Positions 9,538-18,654 of a stretch of DNA of 64,000 bases are shown here, one piece after another. The notes under the pieces are model-generated. The model was not told the DNA's origin, did no database searches, and was given only the letters and a program-made list of their open reading frames with translations. Each line of letters opens with the position of its first letter. Positions within the stretch are counted from its first letter, which is position 1. The position numbers and the translations under genes are program-made. This stretch comes from Pseudoneobacillus sp052180215 (GTDB taxonomy: Bacteria; Bacillota; Bacilli; Bacillales; Cytobacillaceae), in NCBI RefSeq assembly GCF_052180215.1, contig NZ_CP197471.1, forward strand, positions 344,001 through 408,000, in the 5' to 3' direction.

Positions 9538-10498
9538 TTACAGCACCAAGAATTCTTAGGAAGCTATTGCAGTTTGAAAATTGAGGATTGTCTTCAAAGG
9601 ATGCGAGAGGAAATTCTTTTTGGAGTAAACTTTGTAAAATGATGCTTCCGCCACCAATAAAGATTATATCTCTGTTGTGGTAGCTGATCCCTTTTCCCAT
9701 AGCTTGGTTAAAGATATCTTGAACATGCTCTTTAGTAAGAGCTTGAATTATTTCCGTACTTTTCTCTTGTTTTTCTCCCCGAATAGAAAGATATCCATTT
9801 TTCATTATCCGTAGTGCATCATCGCTATTCACATAGATTCCAAACTTTTCAGTCAGTTTTTCAGCTATTTTATTTTGTAGAGTGCTGATTCCCTTGTCTA
9901 AACTTACCATACTATTTAGGTCATATTGGACTCCATTATAACAACAAAACGAAATGTTCAAGGAACCAAAATCTATGATTAAAGAATCTTTCATTCTGAA
10001 TTCACCAATTCTCGAATAAATAGGGCCGATGCTTTCGTTGATCACCATAACCTTAGTTATTCTAAAAGTGAAGAGTTGGTCGTTTACATATATTAGAATC
10101 AACTCTCTATTGCTCATAAGTTCATGTTTATACATATCTTTTAGCAATCGATCTTTAAATAAACTGATAGGAAAATTAACTGCTAATTGAATATTTGCTC
10201 CTTGTGGTAAATTTATTTTTCTTAATAATTGTGTAATGGCAGTATAAATAGCAATACGATGTTCTAAGGTGTTTTTCGTAATTTCGTATGAAACCTTGTC
10301 TTCTCCTACCACATTACCTACCAAAAAGGAATCGCCTTGAAAATGAACGTTAAATGAACCGCTTATGAGGTCAACATCAACGTTCTTTGCTTTTTGTACT
10401 TTGGTGCGGAAAATAGTAGAGTGTTCTTTTTCATTATAGAAGCATAATGCCTTGGTACTATGCTTGCCAGAATCACAAGCTATTAAAATATCTTTCAT
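9518..10498 (-). CDS. ParM/Alp-like actin-type segregation ATPase
   Basis: 326-residue actin-fold ATPase. Phosphate loop 1 is visible at residues 6-17 (IACDSGKHSTKA), phosphate loop 2 near residue 155 (IIDFGSLNISF) and the adenosine motif near residue 280 (IFIGGGSI). Length fits plasmid ParM/Alp proteins (about 320-400). Such proteins polymerise and push plasmid copies apart using ParR bound to a centromere. It lies next to a ParR-like gene and an upstream gene-free stretch with inverted repeats, a plasmid-type stability module within a BREX-bearing island. A good ribosome site (GAGAGGA on the minus strand) precedes ATG 10498. Confidence 0.78.
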   Translation of the reverse strand: MKDILIACDSGKHSTKALCFYNEKEHSTIFRTKVQKAKNVDVDLISGSFNVHFQGDSFLVGNVVGEDKVSYEITKNTLEHRIAIYTAITQLLRKINLPQGANIQLAVNFPISLFKDRLLKDMYKHELMSNRELILIYVNDQLFTFRITKVMVINESIGPIYSRIGEFRMKDSLIIDFGSLNISFCCYNGVQYDLNSMVSLDKGISTLQNKIAEKLTEKFGIYVNSDDALRIMKNGYLSIRGEKQEKSTEIIQALTKEHVQDIFNQAMGKGISYHNRDIIFIGGGSIILQSLLQKEFPLASFEDNPQFSNCNSFLRILGAVNGKETS

Positions 10499-10554
10499 AA
10501 TTATCCTCTCCTTTCGATAAATGATTGTTAATCCTTATATCATATGTGATTATG

Positions 10555-10611
10555 TATGAAATATAAGAATTTATACGAAAAAATTTGTCTTACAATGTCG
10601 TATATTTCATA
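10555..10611. promoter_or_regulatory. Inverted repeat upstream of the parM-like gene
   Basis: An 11-bp perfect inverted repeat (TATGAAATATA at 10555-10565, TATATTTCATA at 10601-10611) sits 60-110 bp upstream of the parM-like start, where parMRC systems place promoter and centromere (parC). It may be the ParR binding region or operator. The role is inferred from position only; this DNA is AT-rich. Confidence 0.4.
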
Positions 10612-11700
10612 TAAGTGTCTCTTTATATGGATTTTAAAGCTCATATATTCAAATGGCTCCATGTTTAGGGAATTATGTAGAACAGATTCTAAACTCAATG
10701 GGAGAATTTCTTGATTTATAGTGCAAATTTTATCGGTAATATTGATAGAACCAAAACAATATCACATGCGGGGGATTTAATGACCTCAATATTGCGGATT
10801 CCTCTCATTTTGCAGGTTTCATAGAATGTATGCAAATAAATCTTCATTTATCTTATAACCTATATAGGTGTATTTTTATTGGAATCTTCAACCTTCACAT
10901 GGGTTGAACAATTGGTATTACAAAACATTGCAGTTCGATTCGTATAGTGTATTAGCAGAAAAGATGTAGTTGATTTTTGTTGCCCAGTATCTTTAATAGA
11001 TGGTATATAGTCTTAGAACCATTAGGCTTTACCAGATTCCATTGCATGTTTGTATGAATTTCAAGCGTTAGCGACCATTAAAAGTTACCCTTAAAGAGAA
11101 ATGAGTAAAAGCTGTTAATTCCGCAACAAATCACTTGCAAAATTCTAATATAAATTGAAAGAGGAATATTCAGTAACCCCATCTTCAATGGCAAATTTGA
11201 GACAGCTACGATTTACTGGAAGGAGTCTCTAACACAAGCGTAGCTTGTCAGTTAAAAGTTACGTTTTTCATCCTATTAATTAAGGATAAATCTAATTTAA
11301 GTGGAATAAAGAATATCGCATAATACCAATGATAATCTCAGTTTGTAACAACAGATAGACTTTTTTATCGAATATATAGGTTTATGTTTTGACCAAGTTG
11401 AATGATGCATAAACAAATTGTAATTATCTAATTCTATTTAGTTCTTTTTAATTAAAATGAAGTTATCTCAATGGACTCAGTAGAATATTCAAATTGGTAT
11501 TTGTTCAAGTCTAATTGGATCATTCCATTAAAAACATAGCTGTGATTATGCATTAACCCAATCAAATAACATTTAGTTTTTATTGCGGAACTTTTTGTGT
11601 TTCAAGTTCCTATCCATCTACTCCTAATCAAGATAGTTAAACACTATAGAGCAAATAATCCGTTGTCATGTCAAAGAATAGTCAATATACTGAAAATCAA
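10612..11700. other. Gene-free region, about 1.1 kb
   Basis: No open frame with a credible start and codon pattern on either strand between the divergent parM-like gene and the winged-helix gene at 11726. The DNA is AT-rich with many short palindromes but no clear iteron array. In an island with a partition module, this is where a plasmid origin or centromere could lie. It could equally be decayed coding sequence. Confidence 0.4.
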
Positions 11701-11725
11701 CTAATTAAAAGGAGGTTTTCAGTGT

Positions 11726-12979
11726 ATGAGTGTGTGGGATTCTTATTTCGAATCACCAAAAGCAAATAGAGATCATGTCAATGGAAACACAAAGAATAAA
11801 AACATTCAGTCCTTACAGAACGGTTATGAAGAGGAAGACCAAGATTATTTAACCTTATTTGCTGTTGGGGAAATGTTGGAAATAGGAATTTATCTGCAAA
11901 GGAAAAAGAGATTGTATTCATTGGAGACGAGAAGGACTAAGCATGAACTACCAGTAAACGTAATATCTCATAAGCAGTTTATAACGTATGTAACCAAAGT
12001 GAACCTTTTCAGTGATGTGTTTATCAATCTAAATAATTGTAATGAGAAGGAATACTTTCCATGTATCCTTTTTAAGAACCATTTTGCTTGGATTGACAAA
12101 GATCAAAAAGAGGGGATTTATCGTTATTTTTCGATGGAGAAGGATGGGCTGTGTAGAAGTTTTAGCTTGTTAGATCTTATAAACATAGCGTATCCTGATT
12201 TAACAAGTATCGAATTAATCAGAGTGAGACTCATAGATTTGTTAGGATGTGATTATGAAGAAAATGCCTGGGATATCGAACAGAAAGCTCGGCAGAAGAA
12301 TAACAATGAATTTATCGAGAACTCAATGAAAGAATGGAAGGTACGATTTCCTTCTATATACAAGTTGACTAAATCATATATGAATATATTGGTTGAAATG
12401 ATGAAGAATGAGCAAATTCACCCCCCACTCCTGAAGCACTCCTATAAGAATATGTATGTTGTATATATATCAACACGTCATCTAAATGAATTAATTGGTA
12501 CAGATGCAAGCACCATTTCTAAAGTCATCAATTTATTCTCCTCAATCGGATTGATTCACAAAATCCCTCCACATGATAAAGATTTCCCTTTAGAATTATT
12601 GAAAATTGGGATGAACATTAGAGCGTCTACAATAGAAAAGGTAGAAATGCAGAAACGTGAAAGCAAAACAATTAACAAAAAAGAAGGTGAGATTAATTGT
12701 AGGCTCATAACCTTCTATACTATCCCAAAATATACCGATGAACTTCTTACCTATGTTGAAGAAAAAGCAAGGAAACTACTCCTTGCTAAAGTAACTAATA
12801 TTAAAAAGATCAATGAAAAGAACATTGCGAAGGCATTTGGAAAAGTTTTTGCTAAAACAGTTTTCTTTGATCACAAGGAAATAACGAGAGTAGTGTTTAA
12901 GAGAGTTGAAATAACCAATTTGAAACAAGAAATAACTGATTCAGATGATCAAGATATAGATGAAGAAATCCCATTTTGA
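11726..12979 (+). CDS. Unknown protein with winged-helix-like segment (possible replication protein)
   Basis: 417-residue protein I do not recognise by name. Residues about 247-281 read like a winged helix-turn-helix (STRHLNELIGTDASTISKV followed by LIHKI). The C-terminus is acidic (SDDQDIDEEIPF), similar to tails that recruit partner proteins such as SSB. It has a strong AAAGGAGG ribosome site. It lies divergently from the parM-like operon across a 1.2-kb gene-free region, a layout that would suit a plasmid initiator or a regulator. The replication role is a guess from position. Confidence 0.4.
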   Translation: MSVWDSYFESPKANRDHVNGNTKNKNIQSLQNGYEEEDQDYLTLFAVGEMLEIGIYLQRKKRLYSLETRRTKHELPVNVISHKQFITYVTKVNLFSDVFINLNNCNEKEYFPCILFKNHFAWIDKDQKEGIYRYFSMEKDGLCRSFSLLDLINIAYPDLTSIELIRVRLIDLLGCDYEENAWDIEQKARQKNNNEFIENSMKEWKVRFPSIYKLTKSYMNILVEMMKNEQIHPPLLKHSYKNMYVVYISTRHLNELIGTDASTISKVINLFSSIGLIHKIPPHDKDFPLELLKIGMNIRASTIEKVEMQKRESKTINKKEGEINCRLITFYTIPKYTDELLTYVEEKARKLLLAKVTNIKKINEKNIAKAFGKVFAKTVFFDHKEITRVVFKRVEITNLKQEITDSDDQDIDEEIPF

Positions 12980-13275
12980 TAAGTATTGTGCCAACACTGA
13001 ATACAGCAATTAATTCGAGTTTAGAAACTCCTCCTTTCTCCTCTTCATCCAACAACACTATATTTTCACAAAAACGTTTGAATCCCATAAATGCAGATAG
13101 TAGCTTAAAAAATAACCTTTCACTTCTATATAGACTATAGAACAAGGTACGACAAGTAAGGCGTAGAAGATTGCTTGAACTTTTATTAGAATGGGTATAT
13201 ACCATATCTTAAACTGGCTTAATATAGTTGGGTTATGTAGCGGTAAACCAAAATTATTAGAAAGGCGGAATATAA

Positions 13276-13659
13276 GTGAATAGCACAGTAAGTAAGTTTC
13301 AGCTATTTGAATGCAATGACGAAGTAGGACAGGCTCTTTTCAATTGGTTAGCAATTAATCGAAAATCTTTTAGTCGTATGGAAATGGAAACCCTTCGAAA
13401 AAGGATGATTTTAATTCATAGAAGAGTTGGTAATGCTCTTGTTGAAAAGTCTGAGATAATCGAGTCTTTAGTGGAATTGGAACAGGTTAAGGCTGAATTA
13501 ACTGATTTGGTTATGGAAGTTAATTGTAAAATTAAGAGCGGTGAGATGCTGGGAAAAGAATTAGAGGAATACTCCATGAAGTTAATAACGATGCTAAATG
13601 CTTATAAACAATCTATTAGTAGAGGAGGAATTGGAATTGAACAATCCAATCCACAATAG
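13276..13659 (+). CDS. Small helical protein, first gene of an unknown operon
   Basis: 127-residue, almost wholly helical protein with heptad-like spacing at residues 60-115, so probably a coiled coil. No family recognised. GTG start behind AAAGGCGG. Its 3' end overlaps the next gene by about 23 bp, so the two are translationally coupled. It opens a cassette followed by a RecA-like protein without a P-loop and two double four-helix-bundle proteins. Confidence 0.6.
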   Translation: MNSTVSKFQLFECNDEVGQALFNWLAINRKSFSRMEMETLRKRMILIHRRVGNALVEKSEIIESLVELEQVKAELTDLVMEVNCKIKSGEMLGKELEEYSMKLITMLNAYKQSISRGGIGIEQSNPQ

Positions 13660-14404
13660 TCACTTGGAACAAAAGAGTTTTCACGACTTCTACGCATTAT
13701 ATGAGGGGATGAAACAGAAAGGAATATACTTGCTTGAATATCATGATTCATATTTGAAGGATGCCTTTGTTACTCAACTGACTGAGCGATTTATTAGTAA
13801 AGGATCACAAGCCTTGTTAATTCAAAAAGAACAACCTTCATACACATTGAATGATCTTTATTTGAGCCGAACGCTATTTAGATATAACCCTCATGAGTTC
13901 TTTTCAATCTCTGAAGTTGGACAAGGAACCTTCGATTTTCTACCCTCACTACCCCCATCATTCCAATTAGAAATCAATGCGTTTATGACTAACACAGAGA
14001 TTATCACTCTTCCCTCACATCAGCCACATGATTGTCTCGATCTTATATCTCGAAAATTGGAACAAAATCCAGGAATAAAATTTGTTATATGGGAAAGTCA
14101 TACAGACTATTTTTATTCTTCAAACCTTATCCCTCGATTATCAAGGCTTTCTTTCAAATACGGGATTCCTTCTTTAATTACTTCAAAAATTTCCACTGAG
14201 AAGTTCACCAATAGGTATCCATTCTTACCTGCATTTTTACAATCTTCATTTTATGTACACTCGAAGTATCCCAATCTTTTTTCCCTCTCTAATTCAAAGG
14301 AAATGGCTTATCAATTCGAACTTGAAATTAAGACAGCTTCAAACAAACAAAAGAAGCAATTTTATACGCTACGACCTGCAAGTGGATACTGCCAAGAAGG
14401 GTAG
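13637..14404 (+). CDS. RecA/KaiC-like protein lacking a P-loop (inferred)
   Basis: About 255 residues from the preferred start TTG 13637, 8 bp after AGAGGAGG; an in-frame ATG at 13598 lacks such a site. The layout recalls a RecA-type ATPase core: an N-terminal strand and helix where the P-loop should be (GIYLLEYHDSYLKDAFVTQL, no GxxxxGK[ST]), then SKGSQALLIQ, then a Walker B-like strand (IKFVIWESHTDYF), then LSFKYGIPSLITSKIS, similar to the strand after Walker B. If correct, it is a nucleotide-binding fold that has lost catalysis. Residue-level resemblance is weak and needs structure comparison. It overlaps the upstream gene and lies 14 bp before the next. Confidence 0.45.
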   Translation: MNNPIHNSHLEQKSFHDFYALYEGMKQKGIYLLEYHDSYLKDAFVTQLTERFISKGSQALLIQKEQPSYTLNDLYLSRTLFRYNPHEFFSISEVGQGTFDFLPSLPPSFQLEINAFMTNTEIITLPSHQPHDCLDLISRKLEQNPGIKFVIWESHTDYFYSSNLIPRLSRLSFKYGIPSLITSKISTEKFTNRYPFLPAFLQSSFYVHSKYPNLFSLSNSKEMAYQFELEIKTASNKQKKQFYTLRPASGYCQEG

Positions 14405-14418
14405 GAGAAAAGAAATTT

Positions 14419-15195
14419 ATGCAAGCAATGAGAAAGCCATATAATTATGATCCAAAGAAGTCAACGGTTTATATGAAATCCCTTAGTTTTGCTAAGGGGT
14501 TATATGATATCTCTGAATCTTTTCCTGATGCCGTTATTCAGGAAAAGATACGTAATTCAGCAGTTTCAATCGCAACAAATATTGCCCAAAGTCGTGTAAC
14601 CATGTATCATGCCAACGAATTTAACTATCTTAATGTTGCGATAAAATCCATTAGTCAATGCAGATCCCTTATAGACCTCGCTTTAGTTCGTGATTATATA
14701 ACGTTTGAGCAATATCAAAAGGCTGATATAGAAGCAGTGGAGCTTTTAAAAATTTCTTTTTCTCTAATTAAGAGGCTAAAACAATACGTCAAAAATATAG
14801 AAGTAAAAAGTTGGAGGGTAGTAGACTTTCGTCAATCTCATTTGTACAATCGCTCAATCGACCTAATGCAATCAATATATTGGTTAGTGGATAGTGTTGA
14901 TATCGATATTCATTATGAAATGGCAGAGAAAGCATATCGATTAGCAATACACACTCCCCTTTACATTGCATCTGGTATTGGGCAATTGAATATGAAGGTA
15001 CGAAGAAAAATGTTCAATGAGGCTCAGGATAACCTGAAGAAATTGAGTAAATATTTACAACAATTCAATGAACTGACGTGTAATAAAAGAGAAGAACTGA
15101 ACACTATTGAAGAGTGTAGAATTCAAGTAGTGAAATTATTAAACAACTTTTTTGGTCGGTTGAATAGCTCGAACACTATAGAGCAAGTTGAATAG
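14419..15195 (+). CDS. Tandem four-helix-bundle protein (S23/Avd-like)
   Basis: 258 residues, apparently two four-helix-bundle units of the S23 rRNA-insertion-protein/Avd superfamily. Unit 1 (about 10-115) has the family pattern: KSLSFAKGLYDISESFP, IRNSAVSIATNIAQS, FNYLNVAIKSISQCRSLIDLAL, YITFEQY. Unit 2 (about 122-230) repeats it more weakly (RQSHLYNRSIDLMQSIYWLV onward). Single-unit members are about 120 residues; some act as pentameric accessory proteins of diversity-generating retroelements. No reverse transcriptase is in the window. Third gene of the 13276 operon. Confidence 0.62.
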   Translation: MQAMRKPYNYDPKKSTVYMKSLSFAKGLYDISESFPDAVIQEKIRNSAVSIATNIAQSRVTMYHANEFNYLNVAIKSISQCRSLIDLALVRDYITFEQYQKADIEAVELLKISFSLIKRLKQYVKNIEVKSWRVVDFRQSHLYNRSIDLMQSIYWLVDSVDIDIHYEMAEKAYRLAIHTPLYIASGIGQLNMKVRRKMFNEAQDNLKKLSKYLQQFNELTCNKREELNTIEECRIQVVKLLNNFFGRLNSSNTIEQVE

Positions 15196-15358
15196 ACTCA
15201 AAACTTGATAAGCTGTGTATGATAATATCAAGTTAGTTAAATTTCTACTTTCCCAGAACCAATCCTCTAATTATCAACCTTAGTAAAAAGACTCTCCATT
15301 TTAAAATGAATCCCAACTAAAACTCTTGAACTTGAATAAAAAATAAAAGGAGATTTAT

Positions 15359-16138
15359 ATGTCGATAAGAAAGGAATACGTAGGAAACTTTCGTGATTTA
15401 ATTGCCTATCAAAAGGCTCTTCTATTCGTACAGGGTATATATACCTTAATCAAAATTGTGCCATCTCCTGAGAGGTTTATAATGAATGCTTTGAGAAAAG
15501 CAAGTTGTGCTGTAGTGGCTAATACGGCTGAAGGAAATGGAAATTATTATTATGGTAGAGAATATGACCATCTTGATATCGCAATATGTATGTTAGCAAA
15601 ATGTCAGTCTTTGTTAGATATATTGTATATTCAAGGCAAGCTAACGAGAGAAAAATATAATAGATTGCAGGATGGTGCAGAAGAAATTTCAAGAATAATT
15701 GGTGCTTTAATGAAACGAATTGAACCTTATCTGTCAACGGATGTCGAGGCATCCGTATGTTATCCAATGAAGGAGGCGAAATCTACAAACCAGGAAGCTA
15801 CTATAGGTAAAGCAAAAGTATTTAGAGATGCTATCAAAAGGATGGTTGGAAAACTCCCTGAAGAAGAGTCAAGCAACTTAGTTGACCAATTAATAAGGGC
15901 AATAGATAGCTTCTATGAAAATCTGATTAAATCAAATGGAGTTGTTTCTGATAGGAGGTTTCAAGATCTAAATTACTCACTTGGCAGTCTATCTGAGGTA
16001 CGTTCCTTCTTAGATATTTCGGTAATGGAAAATTACATCACATTAGTGGAATATCAAAGATTGGATAAAGAGGCAGGAATTATTCAATCAGGATTAATAG
16101 AACTGATGACACGACTTAACTATAAATTAAGGGTGTAG
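15359..16138 (+). CDS. Second tandem four-helix-bundle protein (S23/Avd-like)
   Basis: 259 residues, same two-unit design as the preceding gene and closer to the family pattern: unit 1 has FRDLIAYQKALLFVQGIYTL, ALRKASCAVVANTAEGNG, YDHLDIAICMLAKCQSLLDI, KLTREKYNRLQ; unit 2 (about 150-255) has RRFQDLNYSLGSLSEVRSFLDISV and ITLVEYQRL. ATG after AAAAGGAG. It is 163 bp downstream of its paralogue, so it may have its own promoter. The fused pair could form mixed bundles that bind nucleic acid; this is inference from the Avd and S23 relatives. Confidence 0.65.
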   Translation: MSIRKEYVGNFRDLIAYQKALLFVQGIYTLIKIVPSPERFIMNALRKASCAVVANTAEGNGNYYYGREYDHLDIAICMLAKCQSLLDILYIQGKLTREKYNRLQDGAEEISRIIGALMKRIEPYLSTDVEASVCYPMKEAKSTNQEATIGKAKVFRDAIKRMVGKLPEEESSNLVDQLIRAIDSFYENLIKSNGVVSDRRFQDLNYSLGSLSEVRSFLDISVMENYITLVEYQRLDKEAGIIQSGLIELMTRLNYKLRV

Positions 16139-16176
16139 TTAAACAAAAAAATAAAATTAATGTTAGGAGGAAAATA

Positions 16177-16215
16177 ATGTTTCAAAATCATCAGCATTTC
16201 GAAGTTAAATTATAA
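16177..16215 (+). CDS. 12-codon mini-ORF with strong ribosome site
   Basis: ATG six bases after a perfect AGGAGG (16165-16170) opens a 12-residue frame (MFQNHQHFEVKL) ending in TAA. It follows the second four-helix gene by 38 bp and precedes a 17-bp inverted repeat. It could be a leader peptide, a tiny protein, or the stub of a gene cut at the inverted repeat. Confidence 0.35.
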   Translation: MFQNHQHFEVKL

Positions 16216-16220
16216 TTAAA

Positions 16221-16315
16221 AGTTATGAATAGAGTTTTTTTATTTTAATTTTTTGCAGTATGTTGTTGTGATTATGTTGTTAAAATTTTAGTAGATGGAA
16301 ACTCTATTCATAACT
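16221..16315. repeat. 17-bp perfect inverted repeat (MITE-like or hairpin)
   Basis: AGTTATGAATAGAGTTT (16221-16237) is matched by its exact reverse complement at 16299-16315, separated by 61 bp of AT-rich DNA. The 95-bp span with perfect ends resembles a miniature inverted-repeat element, but no target-site duplication is obvious. It could instead be a large hairpin between the converging 15359 gene and the deaminase remnant. Confidence 0.5.
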
Positions 16316-16325
16316 AACAATTATT

Positions 16326-17038
16326 TTAAAATTTCTTTCCCCTCTTTGCGTAATCAAGTCTTACTTTATTCGCAAGGCTTGGATCATAGTCAAAGAGCTT
16401 ATTATAATCAGTAGGTTCAATAATATTAGTAATAAAACGTGGCCCGAAGGATAGATTGTCACGTACAATTTCAAAAATAAGTTCTTCATATAATAGATAT
16501 ACTTTTGTACCAGTATGCTCAATGAATTCATTTAGAGCAGTCATACAGTAAGCACAGGGTTCTAATTTAGTATATAGATATAGAGTCCCTTCAAGTTTAC
16601 CTTTAGGTATTTTCCTTTTATTCATCATTCTAATTATCTTTGAGAGTATTTTTCTTTCAGTACAATTTGCCTTTTTTTGGCAAATCCTAATGTTTCAGGA
16701 ACATAGATTTCTAAGTTATTTACCCCAAGTCGTTTTACAGGTAAAGTTACTTGATCATTTAAACAAATTGTTAGATTGAATTTCCTAAGTGTTAATCTAT
16801 CAGTCTTATTCACATCTTGTCTACTATTCAAATTATTAAAAGCAACAAAATCTTCTCTTTTTGATAATTTGGATTTTTGTAATGAAGCTATACCAACATT
16901 ATTGCTAAGATACTGTTTTGGTTTTAGGTATGCGATTGCTATTTGTAACTTATTATCAACTAACCTTGGATAAATTTTTTGTAACTTAGTTTTCAATAAT
17001 GCCCCAACTAACAAATTTCCTGGTGAAAAGTATTTCAT
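16326..17038 (-). pseudogene. Frameshifted cytidine deaminase-fold protein
   Basis: Two leftward frames form one deaminase if joined. The upstream frame (17038 to 16634, 134 residues) ends soon after a run of seven A on the coding strand (T7 at 16672-16678). Shifting frame there yields KKANCTERKILSKII and then, in the second frame, LYTKLEPCAYC. These are the two zinc-site motifs of the deaminase fold: [HC]xE (here CTE) and PCxxC. The fold resembles toxin-type and YwqJ-like deaminases, but the substrate is unknown. Either the gene is broken, or slippage on the A7 run makes the active form. Confidence 0.6.
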
Positions 17039-17130
17039 TTAAACACCTGCTCTTCTCTTTATATTTAAACGTGTGCTTATGTACATGGAAAAGTTTAAAG
17101 GATTAACAATGGTTCTTAGAGATTCAAGTG

Positions 17131-18117
17131 TTAAGTGTTAAAGGTTAAATAAATAGATAGCCTTGGATTTTCTATAAGTGTTTTTGAAATAAGATTAATT
17201 AGATTGAAATAATCATCTCTTGTGTTGACATTATTGTTTGACTTTAAAGTAAGAGTATTTTCATCTATTGCAGTAAAAGGAATACTTAGTTCATTGGGAT
17301 ATTTTGCACCTTGGTCATAAATAATTCTATAATTATTCCAAATGTCCACTCTCCATTTGTAACCTCTTTGACCGCCAGGATGCAAAATAAATCTATTTTG
17401 ATTTAACACAAATGTGGCAAATCTGCTATTCCCAATCATAAGGCGTACCTCATTATGATTTCCGTTTGGTAATAACACATTATAATTGCTGAATTGTGAC
17501 TTTAAAGCATTAAGGAGATTATTAATAAGTGTCTGTCTATTCCCTGATACCCAAAGGAAATAATTTTCGTCATATACACCAAGCACTTCATCATTTAGTA
17601 CACCAATAAAGTTATTAATTATGTATGTAGCTAACTCATTGTGTTGATAATGCTCAAATAATTGGTTGTATAAAAACTCTTTTACCCAATTCCATGTAAC
17701 AGTTTCCTGCTTCCAATTTTTGCTTGTGAAGGATTCGACTTTCGTCTTATGTCTTTCCAATTGATCTTCATAAATTACTCCTGATCCAATTTTTGTTTCT
17801 AATAATACTATAATTTGATTTTGTTTATCATAAAAATATGCATCAGGATTCCCCTCTTTATTTTCAACTGAAGTAACGCCCCTTGTAATTTCTCCGTTAT
17901 TACTTATAGAAAGTAAATATGCTTTTTTTACTGGCATCCTAAATTTATTGTGTAACTGTAATCCAATTTCGTATGTATTTCTATTAATTTCAGAGATTTC
18001 TTGTCCATATATAGATCTAAAAAGGGATTCAATTAGATTACATTGAGATAATGTATGGGTAAACAAACTGGTAATCTTGTCTTCAGGCTTTTTATATTTT
18101 AATGAAAATGGATTCAT
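17131..18117 (-). CDS. PD-(D/E)XK nuclease-like protein
   Basis: 328 residues. Residues about 88-115 give a PD-(D/E)XK signature: GNPDAYFYD, then IIVLLETKIGSG, i.e. Asp followed by Glu-x-Lys across a beta hairpin, as in restriction-like nucleases. The rest shows no known domain; Trp and aromatic residues cluster at 235-270 (HPGGQRGYKWRVDIW). It lies among defence and mobility genes, so a role in cleaving foreign DNA is plausible but not shown. Confidence 0.6.
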   Translation of the reverse strand: MNPFSLKYKKPEDKITSLFTHTLSQCNLIESLFRSIYGQEISEINRNTYEIGLQLHNKFRMPVKKAYLLSISNNGEITRGVTSVENKEGNPDAYFYDKQNQIIVLLETKIGSGVIYEDQLERHKTKVESFTSKNWKQETVTWNWVKEFLYNQLFEHYQHNELATYIINNFIGVLNDEVLGVYDENYFLWVSGNRQTLINNLLNALKSQFSNYNVLLPNGNHNEVRLMIGNSRFATFVLNQNRFILHPGGQRGYKWRVDIWNNYRIIYDQGAKYPNELSIPFTAIDENTLTLKSNNNVNTRDDYFNLINLISKTLIENPRLSIYLTFNT

Positions 18118-18654
18118 TTGTGTTAATGTCTCCTTTGATTTTTGTATAGAAAGTTGGAAAGGAAATTATTCATATTTAAATTATACTTCATGGATAATTT
18201 AAAAAAGTAAAAATAATACAAAATGTTTTGTAACAAAATCAACTTTATTAATCCATTTGAATATCACTCTTAAATTGTCTCAAAATGTTCCTTTTGGAAA
18301 TTGTAATATATAAAAATTACAGACTATATATTGATGCGAAATTATTGTTAGAACTATCGGAAAAAAATATTATTATGTTTGCAATTAAGTGCTGTAGATT
18401 TCTTGCTCCCAATATCAACCGATTAATAAACACAAATAGAATCGAATTCTCTTACGTGGCTTTTATGTCAAAATCTTAATGATGCTTAATTTTGGAAGGA
18501 TAATGTAAAATGATTAAAAAGGCTAAAAGATAAAAATCTATAGCCTGACATTTTGAATAGCGGATCACTAAAATAGTTTGGAAAGTATCAAAAGAAAATT
18601 AGACTTTCTCTACCCTTATCTGTAAAAAATTTTAGGTATAGGAATGATGCACAA
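18118..18654. other. Gene-free stretch
   Basis: AT-rich DNA between the divergent nuclease-like gene and the zinc-ribbon gene. A 64-codon frame at 18285-18479 has no ribosome site and no recognisable pattern; I take it as chance or decayed sequence. Promoters for both neighbours should lie here but none stands out. Confidence 0.4.

Noticed and set aside
12897..13205. 102-codon frame on the minus strand
   Set aside because: Overlaps the end of the 11726 gene, has no ribosome site and no recognisable pattern.
13276..16138. Diversity-generating retroelement
   Set aside because: Avd-like bundles are present but there is no reverse transcriptase and no template/variable repeat pair.
18285..18479. 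64-codon frame
   Set aside because: No ribosome site and no family resemblance; treated as chance.
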